In this document: in pieces, positions 9,697-20,290 of the stretch
Numbering within the stretch: position 1 is the first letter of the stretch
Layout of the letters: each line of letters starts with the position of its first letter
Source of the DNA: Sialis fuliginosa
Lineage: Eukaryota > Arthropoda > Insecta > Megaloptera > Sialidae
Direction: 5' to 3'
DNA length: 64,000 nt
NCBI GenBank assembly: GCA_961205875.1
Contig: OY540814.1
Coordinates: 8,290,993-8,354,992, forward strand
The notes under the pieces: model-generated
Databases searched by the model: none
What the model was told of the DNA's origin: nothing
What the model saw: the letters and a program-made list of their open reading frames with translations, nothing else
Made by a program: the position numbers and the translations under genes

Positions 9697-12203
9697 GAAA
9701 TGGAAAGTTAAAATTATTTTTATAATTTATGTGATATGTATGACTAATTAAGTGTATTATGTATAACCAGACTAAGGGTACAGCTATACTATTATTGGTG
9801 GCTTCATTTGATATTAAATGAAATCTGGCATAATCTAGCCATGGTGACGCTACATTGAAAAAAACTGATGAAAGTAATAAGCTTCAATATTTCTGTCGCT
9901 GCGCTTGTATATAACAATAGTTCCTAAAATTAGTTTTGAATTTTAAAACATGAGTTGATTATTTAATATATTCAGCCTTTATTATGTATATAACAAATTT
10001 GAAATGAGAATGGATCGTGCAATTAGGTGTTTTTCTTTAAAAGGAACTTACTATTTTTTTATTACAGTATTTTTTATTATACATATGTATATTCGATATA
10101 TTTTATATTAAACATTAAGAAACATACTTATAATTTTGTGACCTGTATCAGGACTATTTAATAATTTAATATATATATTTTAAACATTTGAATGTCTATT
10201 TTATTTATTGAAAGAGATAACTAAGTTTTGGTAAAATTTCAAGTAAAAATGAAATACATTACTTTAAAAAATTAGATTCACAATTCACCCATAATAATGG
10301 ATGAGTTATTTCCTTTAATCTTTTCTACGCAGGTTCGCGATGCACTTATAGACACAACATTGTCTATAGTTTATCTTACAGTATGTACTAACACTACACT
10401 TGATTAATTAGCGTTGACGTGGGAATTAACGTCACCCAGTGTATATTCATATGTTATAAAAAGCTGTCAGAATCACAGAACGTATTGCCAACATAAGAAT
10501 AGTAAAAATGACGCTTCCCGAATAGACCAAATTGTCTGTGATAGCTTTTTTTATGATTTTGCAATGTCGAATTTGTATTTATATTTGATTGTATGTGTTG
10601 TTAAAATATCAAAAAATACAAAAACAAGGATAAATAAAGGAATTTTTTGTAATAGATATTCTATTATACATTCATAACATTTGAATATGTCTTCATGGTG
10701 ACGTCAATTCCCACACGGCCACTGATTGGTCAAGGAGAGACTACCTTATCTTTATATACCTTGACTAGCTCCCACATGATCCAGATTGACTCAGATTTAA
10801 TTTGATTTACGTAGATCTAAAATTTAATTTGGCCATCTTTGTTTCTTATGTCTCTGTAGATCTACATACCTAAGTAGAACTAAATTTTCAAAAATTGGAT
10901 CTATTAGATAATGTTTTTTTCATGTGATTACAACCTCTTCTAGATGGAATCACAATGGAATTTTGAAGTTTTTCAAACAAGATAGTTGATAGATAGATGG
11001 ATAAATAGTGTAAATAAAATTACTAGAATTGGTATTTATTTTGTTTTTATTCTTTCAATACATCTACAGTACGAACGACTCACATATTTTCTGAATGACT
11101 TATCTACAAACATTGACTCTTGAATTTAATTTCTACAAGTTTACAGTGGAACATAAATACTAAAATCTTGATGTAAAATATTTACATCGTGAATATTTAC
11201 AGTATATTCTTATTAAATGTAATAGGAACTTCGGTTGCAATCAACATTCACTCTTACATTTATACACAGTATAAAAATAATAAATAAATAAATAGCACAT
11301 AACTTCTATACATTTACTATACACTGTATTTTTATTTCTGAATATTATTTTAAAACAATTTTTTTAATTAACTGATAATTCAATTTTTATTTTGTGCTAG
11401 CACATTATGATCCATTATATGAAATGCACAAGGCTATATTATATTATAATAATTAATAATAATAGACAAAATCATTTTGATAATTAAATTTATGTTATTA
11501 ATGTAACAACCTATACTTTTGCTCACTTTCTGGGCATTTATTGTGTAATAGTAGATCAATTTATATTATGTACAACGTAAAATATTTTATTGCCAAATAA
11601 TGATTCGCTTTTATTATTATTAATTTAACATAAATATTCAGAATTAAAATAATGACTTAGTTTAAAAATAAACATAATACAATTTTAAATACAGTAAATA
11701 AACAAAATTTGAGTGTAAATAAAATCTATTAATAAATAATTAATAGATCAGTAAATACACTTTAAAATATCTTTCATCACACTATATCTTGGTCATTTTC
11801 CATTAAAATGAGAACTATATTACAACTGTAAGTATATTAATTTAAGGCAAATATATATTTTTTCAAATTTGTTATATTCTATCAACTCACAATCAGTTTA
11901 CAACAAAATGAGAAATAATATTTCAATTGTAATTAAAATTTTGACTAGAATGATTCATATACAATAGTAATATTTAAATTTGTATGCTTACTGTTCATTA
12001 TAAATGAAAATGTCTCTTTACGTAATACATATTCACCTTAAATTTTTCTGTATAAATTTGTGTACTAACTATATATATTTAATACTTAGAAACTACAGAT
12101 ATGAATTTGTACAGGTGATTGTAATAATTTACAATAGATTTTTGTGTTTTAATACTAATTTGTGAAGATTTTAATAATTAAATAATGTCCAATTATTAAT
12201 TAT
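9697..12203. other. Convergent intergenic region with both 3' UTRs
   Basis: The UNC93-like gene (+) and the POU gene (-) end toward each other here, so both 3' UTRs must lie within these 2.5 kb. The sequence is very AT-rich with many near-consensus poly(A) signals on both strands, so neither cleavage site can be fixed. One inverted-repeat element is embedded at 10397-10775. No open frame looks coding. Confidence 0.6.
10397..10775. mobile_element. Inverted-repeat element in the intergenic region
   Basis: The left arm (about 10397-10457: GCGTTGACGTGGGAATTAAC then GTCACCCA) is repeated in inverted orientation at about 10674-10775 (GGTGACGTCAATTCCCACAC). The right side extends into CCTTATCTTTATATACCTTG. 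A related one-armed copy lies at 12448-12580. No coding capacity is seen. Confidence 0.65.
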
Positions 12204-12328
12204 TTACACCATTCCTTTAGACATCATGCGGACGGTGTTTTTAAGAGCTTGACGTTTATTGCAAAACCATATTCTTATTACTTCACGTTCATACCCCAAT
12301 TGGTGCGCCAGTCCAGTTATTTCAGTAC
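12204..12328 (-). CDS. pdm3: pdm3 last coding exon
   Basis: It encodes the second half of the homeodomain, including recognition helix 3 (REVIRIWFCNKRQALKN), and the short tail TVRMMSKGMV before TAA. It starts with two bases completing a glycine codon split across the intron after HPS. Confidence 0.94.
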
Positions 12329-15300
12329 CTGAATATAAAAAATTAATTAATTTCTTTGTTAACACAATTTACTCAGCAATCAGAAAAAGTTTCTTTAAAA
12401 TTCCATAACTTAAATGTCTCGGAAATCACCCCGAATTAGACATTTACCAAGGTATATAAAGACAAGGTAGTCTCATCAGCTCTTTGACCAATCAGCGTTG
12501 GCGCAAGAATTGATGTCACCACGAAGACATATTCAAATGTTAGAAATGTATATAATAGAATATACAATAATAGATTCACGACAAAATAATATATAATATG
12601 TATGAATTGCTAATATTTATTATGATTTTATGATAATGATTTAATTTAAATATGAATTATGATTTTATAAATAAAATGTAAATGTATCATTCAAGATTTA
12701 TTAATGTTGAAAAAGAGATCTTGCAAATTTAATGATGAATTACAGAAACAATTTAGTTTCATTAAAAAAAACTTAACATTTCATATTAAAATTTTATAGA
12801 TATGATATGAGCTGTGTGGGTTTATAAATTAGTGGATAACAAAATTACTATAAACTCAATATTTTATTATTTATAAAATAAAATTTTTGTTACGTCAAAG
12901 CGGTGTGAATAAGTGGTACTGCCGCCAACCATACTACCAACTTTCCATCTCAGTTTCTTACTTGCATTGCGAGTAAGAACGTATTAACAATTGCCAGCTA
13001 AGACGAATGATTGTTAGTATGGTTGGTAGCAGTGAAACCAGAATTTTATTAATGAATAAGAATTGTTATTATAATTACCTGAAGGATGAGTGTTCCTTTC
13101 AAAATGAGCATTGAGCAACTCGAGAGCCTGCGGAGTGAATGAAGTACGTCTTTTCCGTTTCTTTGAAGGTTCAACACCTATGAAATCTGTTAGATGATTT
13201 TGTCCACTTTTGTATCTGGAACAGAGAGCACTTCTTTACTTCATTATGAGAAATACAGTATTATGTGTAGTAAATATGTTTATACATATACAAATAACCA
13301 TGTGCAAAAAAATATTTAAATGTATATAAAGTAAAATACCAAATACTAACCTTTCTTCAGCTTCTTTCATCCATCGTTCTAAAACTGGTTTAATTTTTTG
13401 TGCACTTTTTGGTGTGATATCCAATTTTTCAAACCTAAAAACATGAATTTTTAATGAGTACATATAACATTCAAAAATGTTTTTTTTTTTATAATAAAGA
13501 AAAAAGGGAGCACTAAAATTTTAATAAAGTTTATGATCGAAGCACAGGACATTGTCATTAGTAATCAACGATAGCAATATGAATAATATTTCAATTGTTA
13601 TATTTGTATTAATTACAATATGATAATATAAATTTAAAAAAATTTAATTATTCATGCCAATGCCCTGGCTTTGTTAATACTAAATGTGCTCCTCAATAAT
13701 TACAAGAAAGTGTTAGTAGAAGTGAAATAATAATATAAAAAAATGCAACGTACATTGCCTGTTGATGGGAGGTCAACTGCGCAGCACAGTACATCTGGGT
13801 AGCCAGGGCACTGGGGACAGAGTTTATAAATTATTAGAGGTTACGAACATACCTCGGTAGATCCAATGTCCTGGCGTAGATAAATAATGGTTTGGGAATG
13901 TCGAATACGTCAGGAGCATTTATTTTTTATATGTTCAAATAAAATTAAATCATTCTTAATATTATATACAATTATGCAATAAAATAAATAAATTGGACAT
14001 TATAACTTATATTATAAAAATGTACTAATAATTAAAATACTTATTTACAATTTACTAATTAAAAAAATCACATGCATTTTATAAATTTATTGAAATATTA
14101 TAATTGGAATAAATATAATATATAATATAGAATACATACCTACAAATGGCACTTTGACTGTAAGCTGGACCTTCAGTAATACTAAGGGCTTGTCCTACTT
14201 GAGTTTGTGTCAATCCTAAAGAAAGACGTCGTAATTTAAAAGCTTTAGCAAATTCTTTAATTTCGTCCAAGTTGATTCCGTCAACTACGTTACTGTTTGT
14301 TTGATTGATAGTTGGTTGATCTGTAAATAAGAAAAAGAAAAGTGTTTTTATATATTAAAAAAAATATATATATTACTGATGTAAATTGTTATTTGTTATT
14401 AATATTAGGGTGCGATATAATTTAAGACCTAACGATGGCTGATAGACATTAAGTAAAATATTATTAAGATTCAGTTTGTTTTGTCCAATTTGTTTGATAA
14501 AGTTAGTTTATATAAAAAATTAAGGACTGTTAAAAATATGAAACAAATACAGTAGAGCAGCGGTTCTTAAACTTATGTGGTCTAGGGACCCACTTTTGAA
14601 CAATTATTTATCAGGGACTCCCTCTGACAGAAAAACAAAGAAGGTCGTCAGATACTAATTAATCATTGGTAAATAGAAATGTAAAAGTACTTTAATTTAT
14701 GCCAAACATGTTTAAAGGATCCCCGGCAAATGTTCCGCGTACCCTAGTTTAAGAATATCTGCAGTAGAGCATCAACCACACAAAAAAAAGTTTCAAGTAC
14801 CAAAAAATATAGCATTGTAGTATTGGTCAAGCATAGTCAAAATCAAAATTTTTGAAATTTTCTGTTTACCAGTTTTTTTTATTTGAGTTTGAATTTTGGG
14901 TTTAGGTTGAATTTTTCCAAGTTGGTTAAACATCTAAAATCGTTTTTTTCATCTGTAAATTGGATTTTGTTATAGCTTTTACGTTCAAAAAGATTTTCCG
15001 AGTTTCGGTTATGAAAAAAAATTTTTTTGCAAAAGTTATAAACAATAAAATTATAATGTAAACATGATCAACATTTTTTTTGACTACCAACAAAATCCCT
15101 AGTTTCTAAGAATGAAATATCAGCACTTGGTTTTAAGGTAAGCAAATTGGTTATTCGAAAAATCAGTTATCAATGCTCTACACTCTACTGTATAATCATA
15201 TGGATAATTTGTAAAATAAAATCTTACTTGGTGAATCTACTAATAAATCCATAGTCGAATTATCAGTTCCAGTCGGAGATGATTGCGGTGAAGGTTTTCC

Positions 15301-18300
15301 TAATGTACTAGAAGTAGTTACAGTGACTTCACTGTTAATTGCTGCCAATCTATTGATAGCTGCTACTGCCGCAGCTGCAGGAGATGATGTGCATGCAGAC
15401 AAACCGTTAACTTGAGAATTTTCAGACGTATGCTGTGACTGCTGGCTGGCTCTGTGAGACAGGTTCTCCGGAGCGTTGATATCGGAGTTAGATGTCACAG
15501 GAACTGACATTTGTGGTAATTGTGACATTTGAGATACTTGAGGAAGTTGCGAGAACTGGGAAAGCTGATTGAGTTGAGGTAATTGCGGGATTTGAGGGAC
15601 TGTTGGAATTTGAGGTAACGTACTAAGTAATGATGGTTGAGGAACGGGTGAGTACTGTTGAGAAGGATGGTTTGATTGTTGTTGTTGTTGTTGCTGCAAT
15701 GCGTTCAAGAGTTGTTGGGCACTCGCCATTGCCGTACCATTTGATAGAAGGTGGTTTGTTGCGTTTAGAAGATTATTTCCTATGCCTGTGTTAGATGGAG
15801 ATACTGAAATTAGAACAGTAAATATAAACACATTACCTACTACATTACAATTACTTATAAAATTTATTAATGATTTTATTGATGTTTACAATCTGACCAC
15901 AATTTTCCTTTTAACTTTAATGTAGAGGTACTTTAAATGTCTTATTATTCTATTATTACTTAATTTAATTCATTATTACTTGCAATTTATAACAGTCAAT
16001 GCATTCAGTTAAATTATTTTAATATATTCAGTGTACTTTAGTATCATTATGGGTTATTCAAATACAAAAGTGACTAACTGCATTTTTTCTATTTCTGTTA
16101 AAATTTAGTACATGATACTTAAGAGAAATTCTTAAAAAAATCAAAACCTTAAGTCTGAAGGTGTAAGAGGGGGAGTTTATTTTCCAAAAATGGTCTCAAT
16201 AGGGGGTGGGGGGAGTAAAAATTTACAATAATTCATTGTTTTGGTTATATTATTTAATATTTTAATTTATGGGCGGCTAAATAAATGTGTGCTTTACTTT
16301 TTTTAATGAGACACAATGCGATCTTCAATCTCCTGAGTTTCGTTATTTATTTTTAAATTCAAAATTGTTATTTAAAATTCACTGCGATCGACTGATTGGC
16401 AACGCCTGTTTTAATTGGTTTGAGGAAGAGAGAGTGAATTCACATTGGCATCTTTCTCTTTGAATTTCTATTCTCAAAATAAATAAACTCAAACTAATAG
16501 AAGATATAAAGCATGTTACAGTGATACATTTTTTATCATGTAAATAATAAGTGTGTGCCTTTTTATCCACATAAGCACACGGTTGCAGTGAAACTTCTTT
16601 TTTTTTATTAACCATGCGAATTAAATAAATTAAGTAAACAATTATTAAATTAATAATGAAACGTATTATTTTAACACAAAAAGCGTATACAAAACACGTA
16701 ACTTTACATTAATATATTTACTCATCTCTTTCTCAAGCATAACCGTAATGTGACTTGTGAATCTGTTGAGGCCATTCCAATTCACTATTCTCGCTAAAGA
16801 AGTTTCACTTAAAAAAATTGACATGAAGTTGTTACCTCTGTGTAACGTTGTCAATAAATATATCAGTACTTTGTATAAAGCACCAATATAATAATTGTAT
16901 TGTTTTTATTGTAAATACTCACTCGTAGAATCAAGTAAATGATGATGTACAGGAATAGCTAGGATTGTTTGTGTCGCTATTCCCCGTGGCGTTGGAATCA
17001 AGAGCTGAGCTCCTTGAACACCATGTCCTAGCTGCCCAGAGGCTAAAATCAACTGTGGCATGCTTCCTTGTGTTGCTCCGCTACCGGAAATTCCGCTAGG
17101 ACATGACACTGTAAAATATATATGTTTTATTTAGCCAGTTGAATAAATAAAAAAGCATATCATTTTTATGATTTTATTTTCACGATTAAAGAGGAATAGG
17201 GTCTTTCTATATCAAATGATCTACTCTGGTTGCTTGACCATTTTTTTGTGTGCAAATCATGTTGGTTGTTTAATATTACTATTATTACTTATTATTTTGG
17301 CATTTTTTGCACTTTAAAGAGTTTGCGGATAAGTCGATACGATATGTCCACTGCAAAGTGTGACAAAAGTTGGATGATAGAACGACCAAATCAAAAATTT
17401 TGGGAGTATAAATACCAAGGCAGTACTACTCCATTTGTGATAATATTTAGTGTTATTTTGATTTTACCATAGTTGAAAGTGTTCCCCAACTAGGAAAAGT
17501 GGTCTAAAAACATCGACCGAAAATAAGACAAATGAAATATTTTACTTCCATAAGTCAAAAATAATACATAGTAATACATACATTAATTTTGGAAAAGTTA
17601 AAATATTTTTATTTCAAATAAAAAAGAATAGATATCATAGAAATTTTAAAAAGTTTTTTTACCTGGAGTTGGTGCTGCACTAACACTTAAATTTAATGGA
17701 GCGTTCACAACTGGACTTCCTGGAGCTGGAGATAAAGCCTGCATTGCTGTTACTCCTCCCACTAAAACAATATGCAAATTAGCTAATCGAAAAAGAGGAA
17801 TGATGTAAATTATTGAAATATATTTGTATTAAAGTAAATTATTAATGTAATAATAGTTATTGCATGCTCATTAAGAAAACTATAGGTTACATTTTGATAG
17901 CAACATATTTATATCTATTTTTTATTTATATCTGTTTTTGATATCTAAATCTAAGAGCCCAATTCATTTTATTATTAGTGATCGAACATCTTCAAAATAA
18001 TTCGCGAATTTTCATTTAAACATACTACATAGATAACAACAATCCGTCGGTCACCCTTATCAAATCCTGTGCATAATTATGATAATTAGAACAACCCAAT
18101 GAAATTTATATATAGAAAATATAGAGAAATATATAGTTTTAAAATATATCGGTTACCCTGAACTCATCTTGTGCAAACCACCTCGGCGACGTATTTGAAA
18201 GGGTGTGCAAGAGCTAATTCGGATGCCCATAGGTTTAATCCATTTTTTTTTACTCTTAACTATTATGCCGTATTTAGACCAGAAAGACAAAACAGCAACA

Positions 18301-19063
18301 TCCTGTTTTTTTGACAAAATAGCAACAAACTCTATGCATTTTCAAATACGAATTGTTTGAAAACACCACGTTGATGTTTTGTTTATTTATGTAAACACAT
18401 AAACATATAATAAAATAGTTACTAGTTGAATTTTTTTTCAGAAAATAGTTGTTAAATAGATTTTTTTTACGATTTAATAATAATTAGTGCATACGTAGTA
18501 TAGTTGGATAGTAGTTGCAAATAGTTGATTTCAAACCAGTTTTCTGAAAACGGTGGAGATATGTAATAAAATTACAATAAATGCATTTTTTCACAATAGT
18601 TGAAAAACTGTTTTTCCAATCTCTATATATTATACATTTTCTAAAACAGGGAAAGCAATACGAAAAATACCTGGCCCTTTAAAGCTGAGACATTCTGTGT
18701 AACTTAAAATACTTATTAAATTCACCCTTTTGACTACGTCCCTGTATCTGAACTATTATTCATCTATCTAAACTCATTGCTATTAGCATAAATTACTGCC
18801 ATTAATTCATGTGAGTAATTTAAATCCTTCTATTTAATTTACCCTTTTTTAAATTTCAATAGCCAACGCTGTTATTTTTAATTAATTTTTTATGCGTATA
18901 TTTAATTCGAATGACACTTACTGGATCCGTTCAGTTTAGCATTAAGTAAAAGTTGTTGTTGTCTCTGATAGAGGTTATTGGAGTTTGTGTTGGAGTCCTG
19001 CAGAACCCCCGCTGTCGTGGATGCTGACTCTGGACTGCCTGCACTGCTCTCACGGTCACTCTC
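12204..19063 (-). CDS. pdm3: POU class 6 transcription factor (pdm3/POU6F), nine exons, 5' incomplete
   Basis: Minus-strand exons in coding order are 19063-18922, 17761-17663, 17108-16923, 15803-15228, 14320-14140, 13434-13351, 13215-13079 and 12328-12204, preceded by at least one more exon upstream. All junctions are GT-AG and all phases agree, giving 509 residues to TAA. The first ~345 residues are Ser/Pro/Gln-rich with a 7-Gln run. They are followed by the POU-specific domain (about 349-425, with SLGLTQTQVGQALS and GPAYSQSAICRFEKLDITPK) and a homeodomain (about 441-500, with KKRKRRTSFTPQALE and WFCNKRQALKN). These are diagnostic of class 6 POU proteins, which bind DNA in the nucleus. Fly pdm3 acts in olfactory and other neurons and in pigmentation. 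No ATG begins the first exon listed, so the start lies upstream; 20140-20210 is the best candidate for the preceding exon. Confidence 0.93.
12448..12580 (+). repeat. Intronic copy of the 10.4 kb inverted-repeat family
   Basis: ACCAAGGTATATAAAGACAA through GATGTCACCACGAAGACATA matches the right arm of the 10397-10775 element in opposite orientation. It lies about 120 bp from the last pdm3 coding exon, inside the intron. Confidence 0.6.
13079..13215 (-). CDS. pdm3: pdm3 exon: linker and N-terminal homeodomain
   Basis: It encodes YKSGQNHLTDFIGVEPS, the linker, then KKRKRRTSFTPQALELLNAH and FERNTHPS of the homeodomain. The basic KKRKRR also looks like a nuclear localisation signal. Donor GTAATT. 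Confidence 0.95.
13351..13434 (-). CDS. pdm3: pdm3 exon: C-terminal POU-specific domain
   Basis: It encodes FEKLDITPKSAQKIKPVLER and WMKEAEE, the last helices of the POU-specific domain. The exon is 84 nt, phase-matched on both sides (split Arg codons), with donor GTTAGT. Confidence 0.95.
14140..14320 (-). CDS. pdm3: pdm3 exon: N-terminal POU-specific domain
   Basis: After a short Asn/Gln-rich lead-in it encodes DGINLDEIKEFAKAFKLRRL, then SLGLTQTQVGQALS and GPAYSQSAIC. These are the helices of the POU-specific domain that contact the ATGC half of the octamer. Donor GTATGT. Confidence 0.96.
14558..14761. mobile_element. hAT-like MITE with perfect 8-bp duplication
   Basis: The element begins CAGCGGTTCTTAAACT and ends AGTTTAAGAATATCTG, an imperfect terminal inverted repeat. 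It is flanked on both sides by CAGTAGAG (14550-14557 and 14762-14769). The 8-bp duplication and CAG start fit the hAT superfamily. It lies in the pdm3 intron between the 15228 and 14320 exon ends and has no coding capacity. Confidence 0.85.
15228..15803 (-). CDS. pdm3: pdm3 large Gln/Ser/Pro-rich exon
   Basis: This 576-nt exon encodes 191 residues of low-complexity sequence. It has a run of seven glutamines (LLNALQQQQQQQSNH), then repeated short motifs of the type QLPQ/QMSQ/QLSQ, an alanine run (PAAAAVAAINRLAA) and a Ser/Thr-rich end. Such regions in POU6 proteins are thought to act in transcriptional regulation. Donor GTAAGA; an open extension beyond it is intron read-through. Confidence 0.92.
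15804..16922 (-). other. pdm3 intron
   Basis: AT-rich intron with T-runs, a short G-rich stretch at about 16201-16212, and no recognisable element. Small open frames here have no domain or splice support. Confidence 0.6.
16923..17108 (-). CDS. pdm3: pdm3 exon, low-complexity activation-type region
   Basis: It encodes SCPSGISGSGATQGSMPQLI, then LASGQLGHGVQGAQLLIPTP and the rest through HHHLLDST. The segment 'Q-x-LIPTPRGIATQTILAIP' resembles the hydrophobic Gln/Thr-rich repeats of vertebrate POU6F proteins. Donor GTGAGT, phase 1. Confidence 0.9.
17663..17761 (-). CDS. pdm3: pdm3 small exon
   Basis: The 99-nt exon encodes 32 residues (GGVTAMQALSPAPGSPVV, then NAPLNLSVSAAPTP) plus split codons giving Met before and Val after. 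A POU octamer (ATGCAAAT, 17772-17779) lies in the intron just outside its acceptor. Confidence 0.9.
17762..18921 (-). other. pdm3 intron
   Basis: AT-rich intron of about 1.2 kb without a bounded repeat or exon that I can support. Confidence 0.6.
18922..19063 (-). CDS. pdm3: pdm3 most upstream confident exon
   Basis: It encodes ESDRESSAGSPESASTTAG, then VLQDSNTNSNNLYQRQQQLL and LNAKLNGS. The acceptor is GTTCCAG and the donor GTAAGT. It begins in phase 0 with no Met, so an upstream exon ending in phase 0 is required; the open frame ending at 20140 meets that condition. Confidence 0.88.
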
Positions 19064-19342
19064 CTGGAACAATGTTTGCTTTATTAATAACGTTCAGTAT
19101 GTTTGAATAGATAGATTATTAGTTTATGGATAAAAAAAAAAACGGGAACAAAGTATAGGAAAGATATAGTACTAATAGTAATAGACAGGAATTACATCTG
19201 GAATAAAAGTATTCGATGTAACTTTATTCTTTTTTTGAAGTTGTGATTCCCAATTTGTTAACATGAATTTGTAATATTATGAAGCTCGAATATTTTTTGA
19301 CTAATTATACTTTATCCGTATTTTATATATATATTATATTTA

Positions 19343-19722
19343 TCTATATACATATATTATAAAACGCAACGTTTCTCCGTCTGTCTGTCCGTTAGTGCGC
19401 TTATCACTCGAGAACCACTTATCCGATTAAAGTGTTTTTTTTTTTTAATTTAAAGATATGTTCTTTGCCCAGATTTTAGTATTTATTTGGATAGGTTAGG
19501 TAACATAAGAAGCAGTGACGATAATAGTAAATAAGTCGGAACAAAGTTTACCGCTAGCGCGTTTTTTTGCAATACGCTGCCTAAACCATTATATATAATG
19601 TAGTAAATATAATAATAAAGTATACAATACAACGTAGTAATGAATTGTGTAGATTTAAAAAAATTCAACTATATTTTTCAAAAATCCGTAGTCCACGCTA
19701 GCGAAACTGCGGACACAGCTAA
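19343..19722 (+). mobile_element. Short decayed Helitron-like copy E
   Basis: It starts TCTATATACATATATTATAA after an A and ends ACACAGCTAA before a T. Inside are the family's CTCGAGAACCACTTATCCGA and the CAATACGCTGCCTAAACCAT segment. It is much diverged from and shorter than copies A-D. It lies in the pdm3 intron between 19063 and 20140. Confidence 0.75.
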
Positions 19723-19974
19723 TAAAATATATTTCCAATCAACATTTTCATTAAAATTAATAAATGAGTTGTATATCACAGCGCATATTTTTATAGGGCA
19801 TTAAAATATTGCATAGTAAAATAGTTGAATATGAATTATGAATATGCAGACATATATTTTTCAATTAACTCATATATGAGTATTAATACCATAACATAAT
19901 ATCTACAGAGAGAATAATGTATAATTTATAATCATTCCATGCAATATATCATACATACACACACATACTGTTGT

Positions 19975-20290
19975 AGAGAATATCTCGTCCAGTGCAGTCA
20001 AGTGTCCAGCACGGAGTCCTTTGTCTAGTTAGTGTAATTAGTCGGGCGGGCGCTCCCCCACGTCCCCGCCACCCTGTAAGCCGCCTCCTCACGCAAACCA
20101 CTGCACCACCGGCCCTGCACCCACCACTCCGCGCCATACCTTATTTAAATGCAAATGAGCTTCATTTCGCAATATTAATGCCCCCACCTCCAACGGCGTC
20201 ACCCCAACCCCTTTGCGCTCAGAAATTGAACTGAACCCTTTGCTTCGTATACCCTCTTACCCCTTACCACCCCCTCTTGCGTAGGTACCT
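19975..20290. promoter_or_regulatory. GC-rich island next to the candidate pdm3 exon
   Basis: This stretch is strikingly C/G-rich against its AT-rich surroundings (GGGCGGGCGCTCCCCCACGT and similar). It contains homeodomain-type TAATTA on the edge of the GC core and the octamer at 20149-20156. It may be a promoter or enhancer, or simply flank the exon above. Frames open through it on both strands are low-complexity and unconvincing as a separate protein. Confidence 0.35.
20140..20210 (-). CDS. pdm3: Candidate upstream pdm3 coding exon
   Basis: The frame ending AALILRNEAHL-type sequence (observed VTPLEVGALILRNEAHLHL then NK) stays open and ends in phase 0 exactly at AAG followed by GTATGG. This is the phase the 19063 exon needs. 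Its GC content is well above its surroundings. The acceptor is uncertain: CGCAAAG just upstream of 20210 gives phase 1, while CTGAG near 20217 gives phase 0, and neither has a strong pyrimidine tract. No in-frame ATG exists. The octamer ATGCAAAT at 20149-20156 falls inside it, so a conserved regulatory element is the main alternative. Confidence 0.42.

Noticed and set aside
15196-15831. Single 211-codon open frame as the protein unit
   Set aside because: Its ends run into the introns on both sides; splice sites at 15803 and 15228 with matching phases define the real exon.
19949-20234. Overlapping plus- and minus-strand frames in the GC island as separate genes
   Set aside because: Composition-driven, low complexity; only the short minus frame ending at 20140 has splice and phase support.
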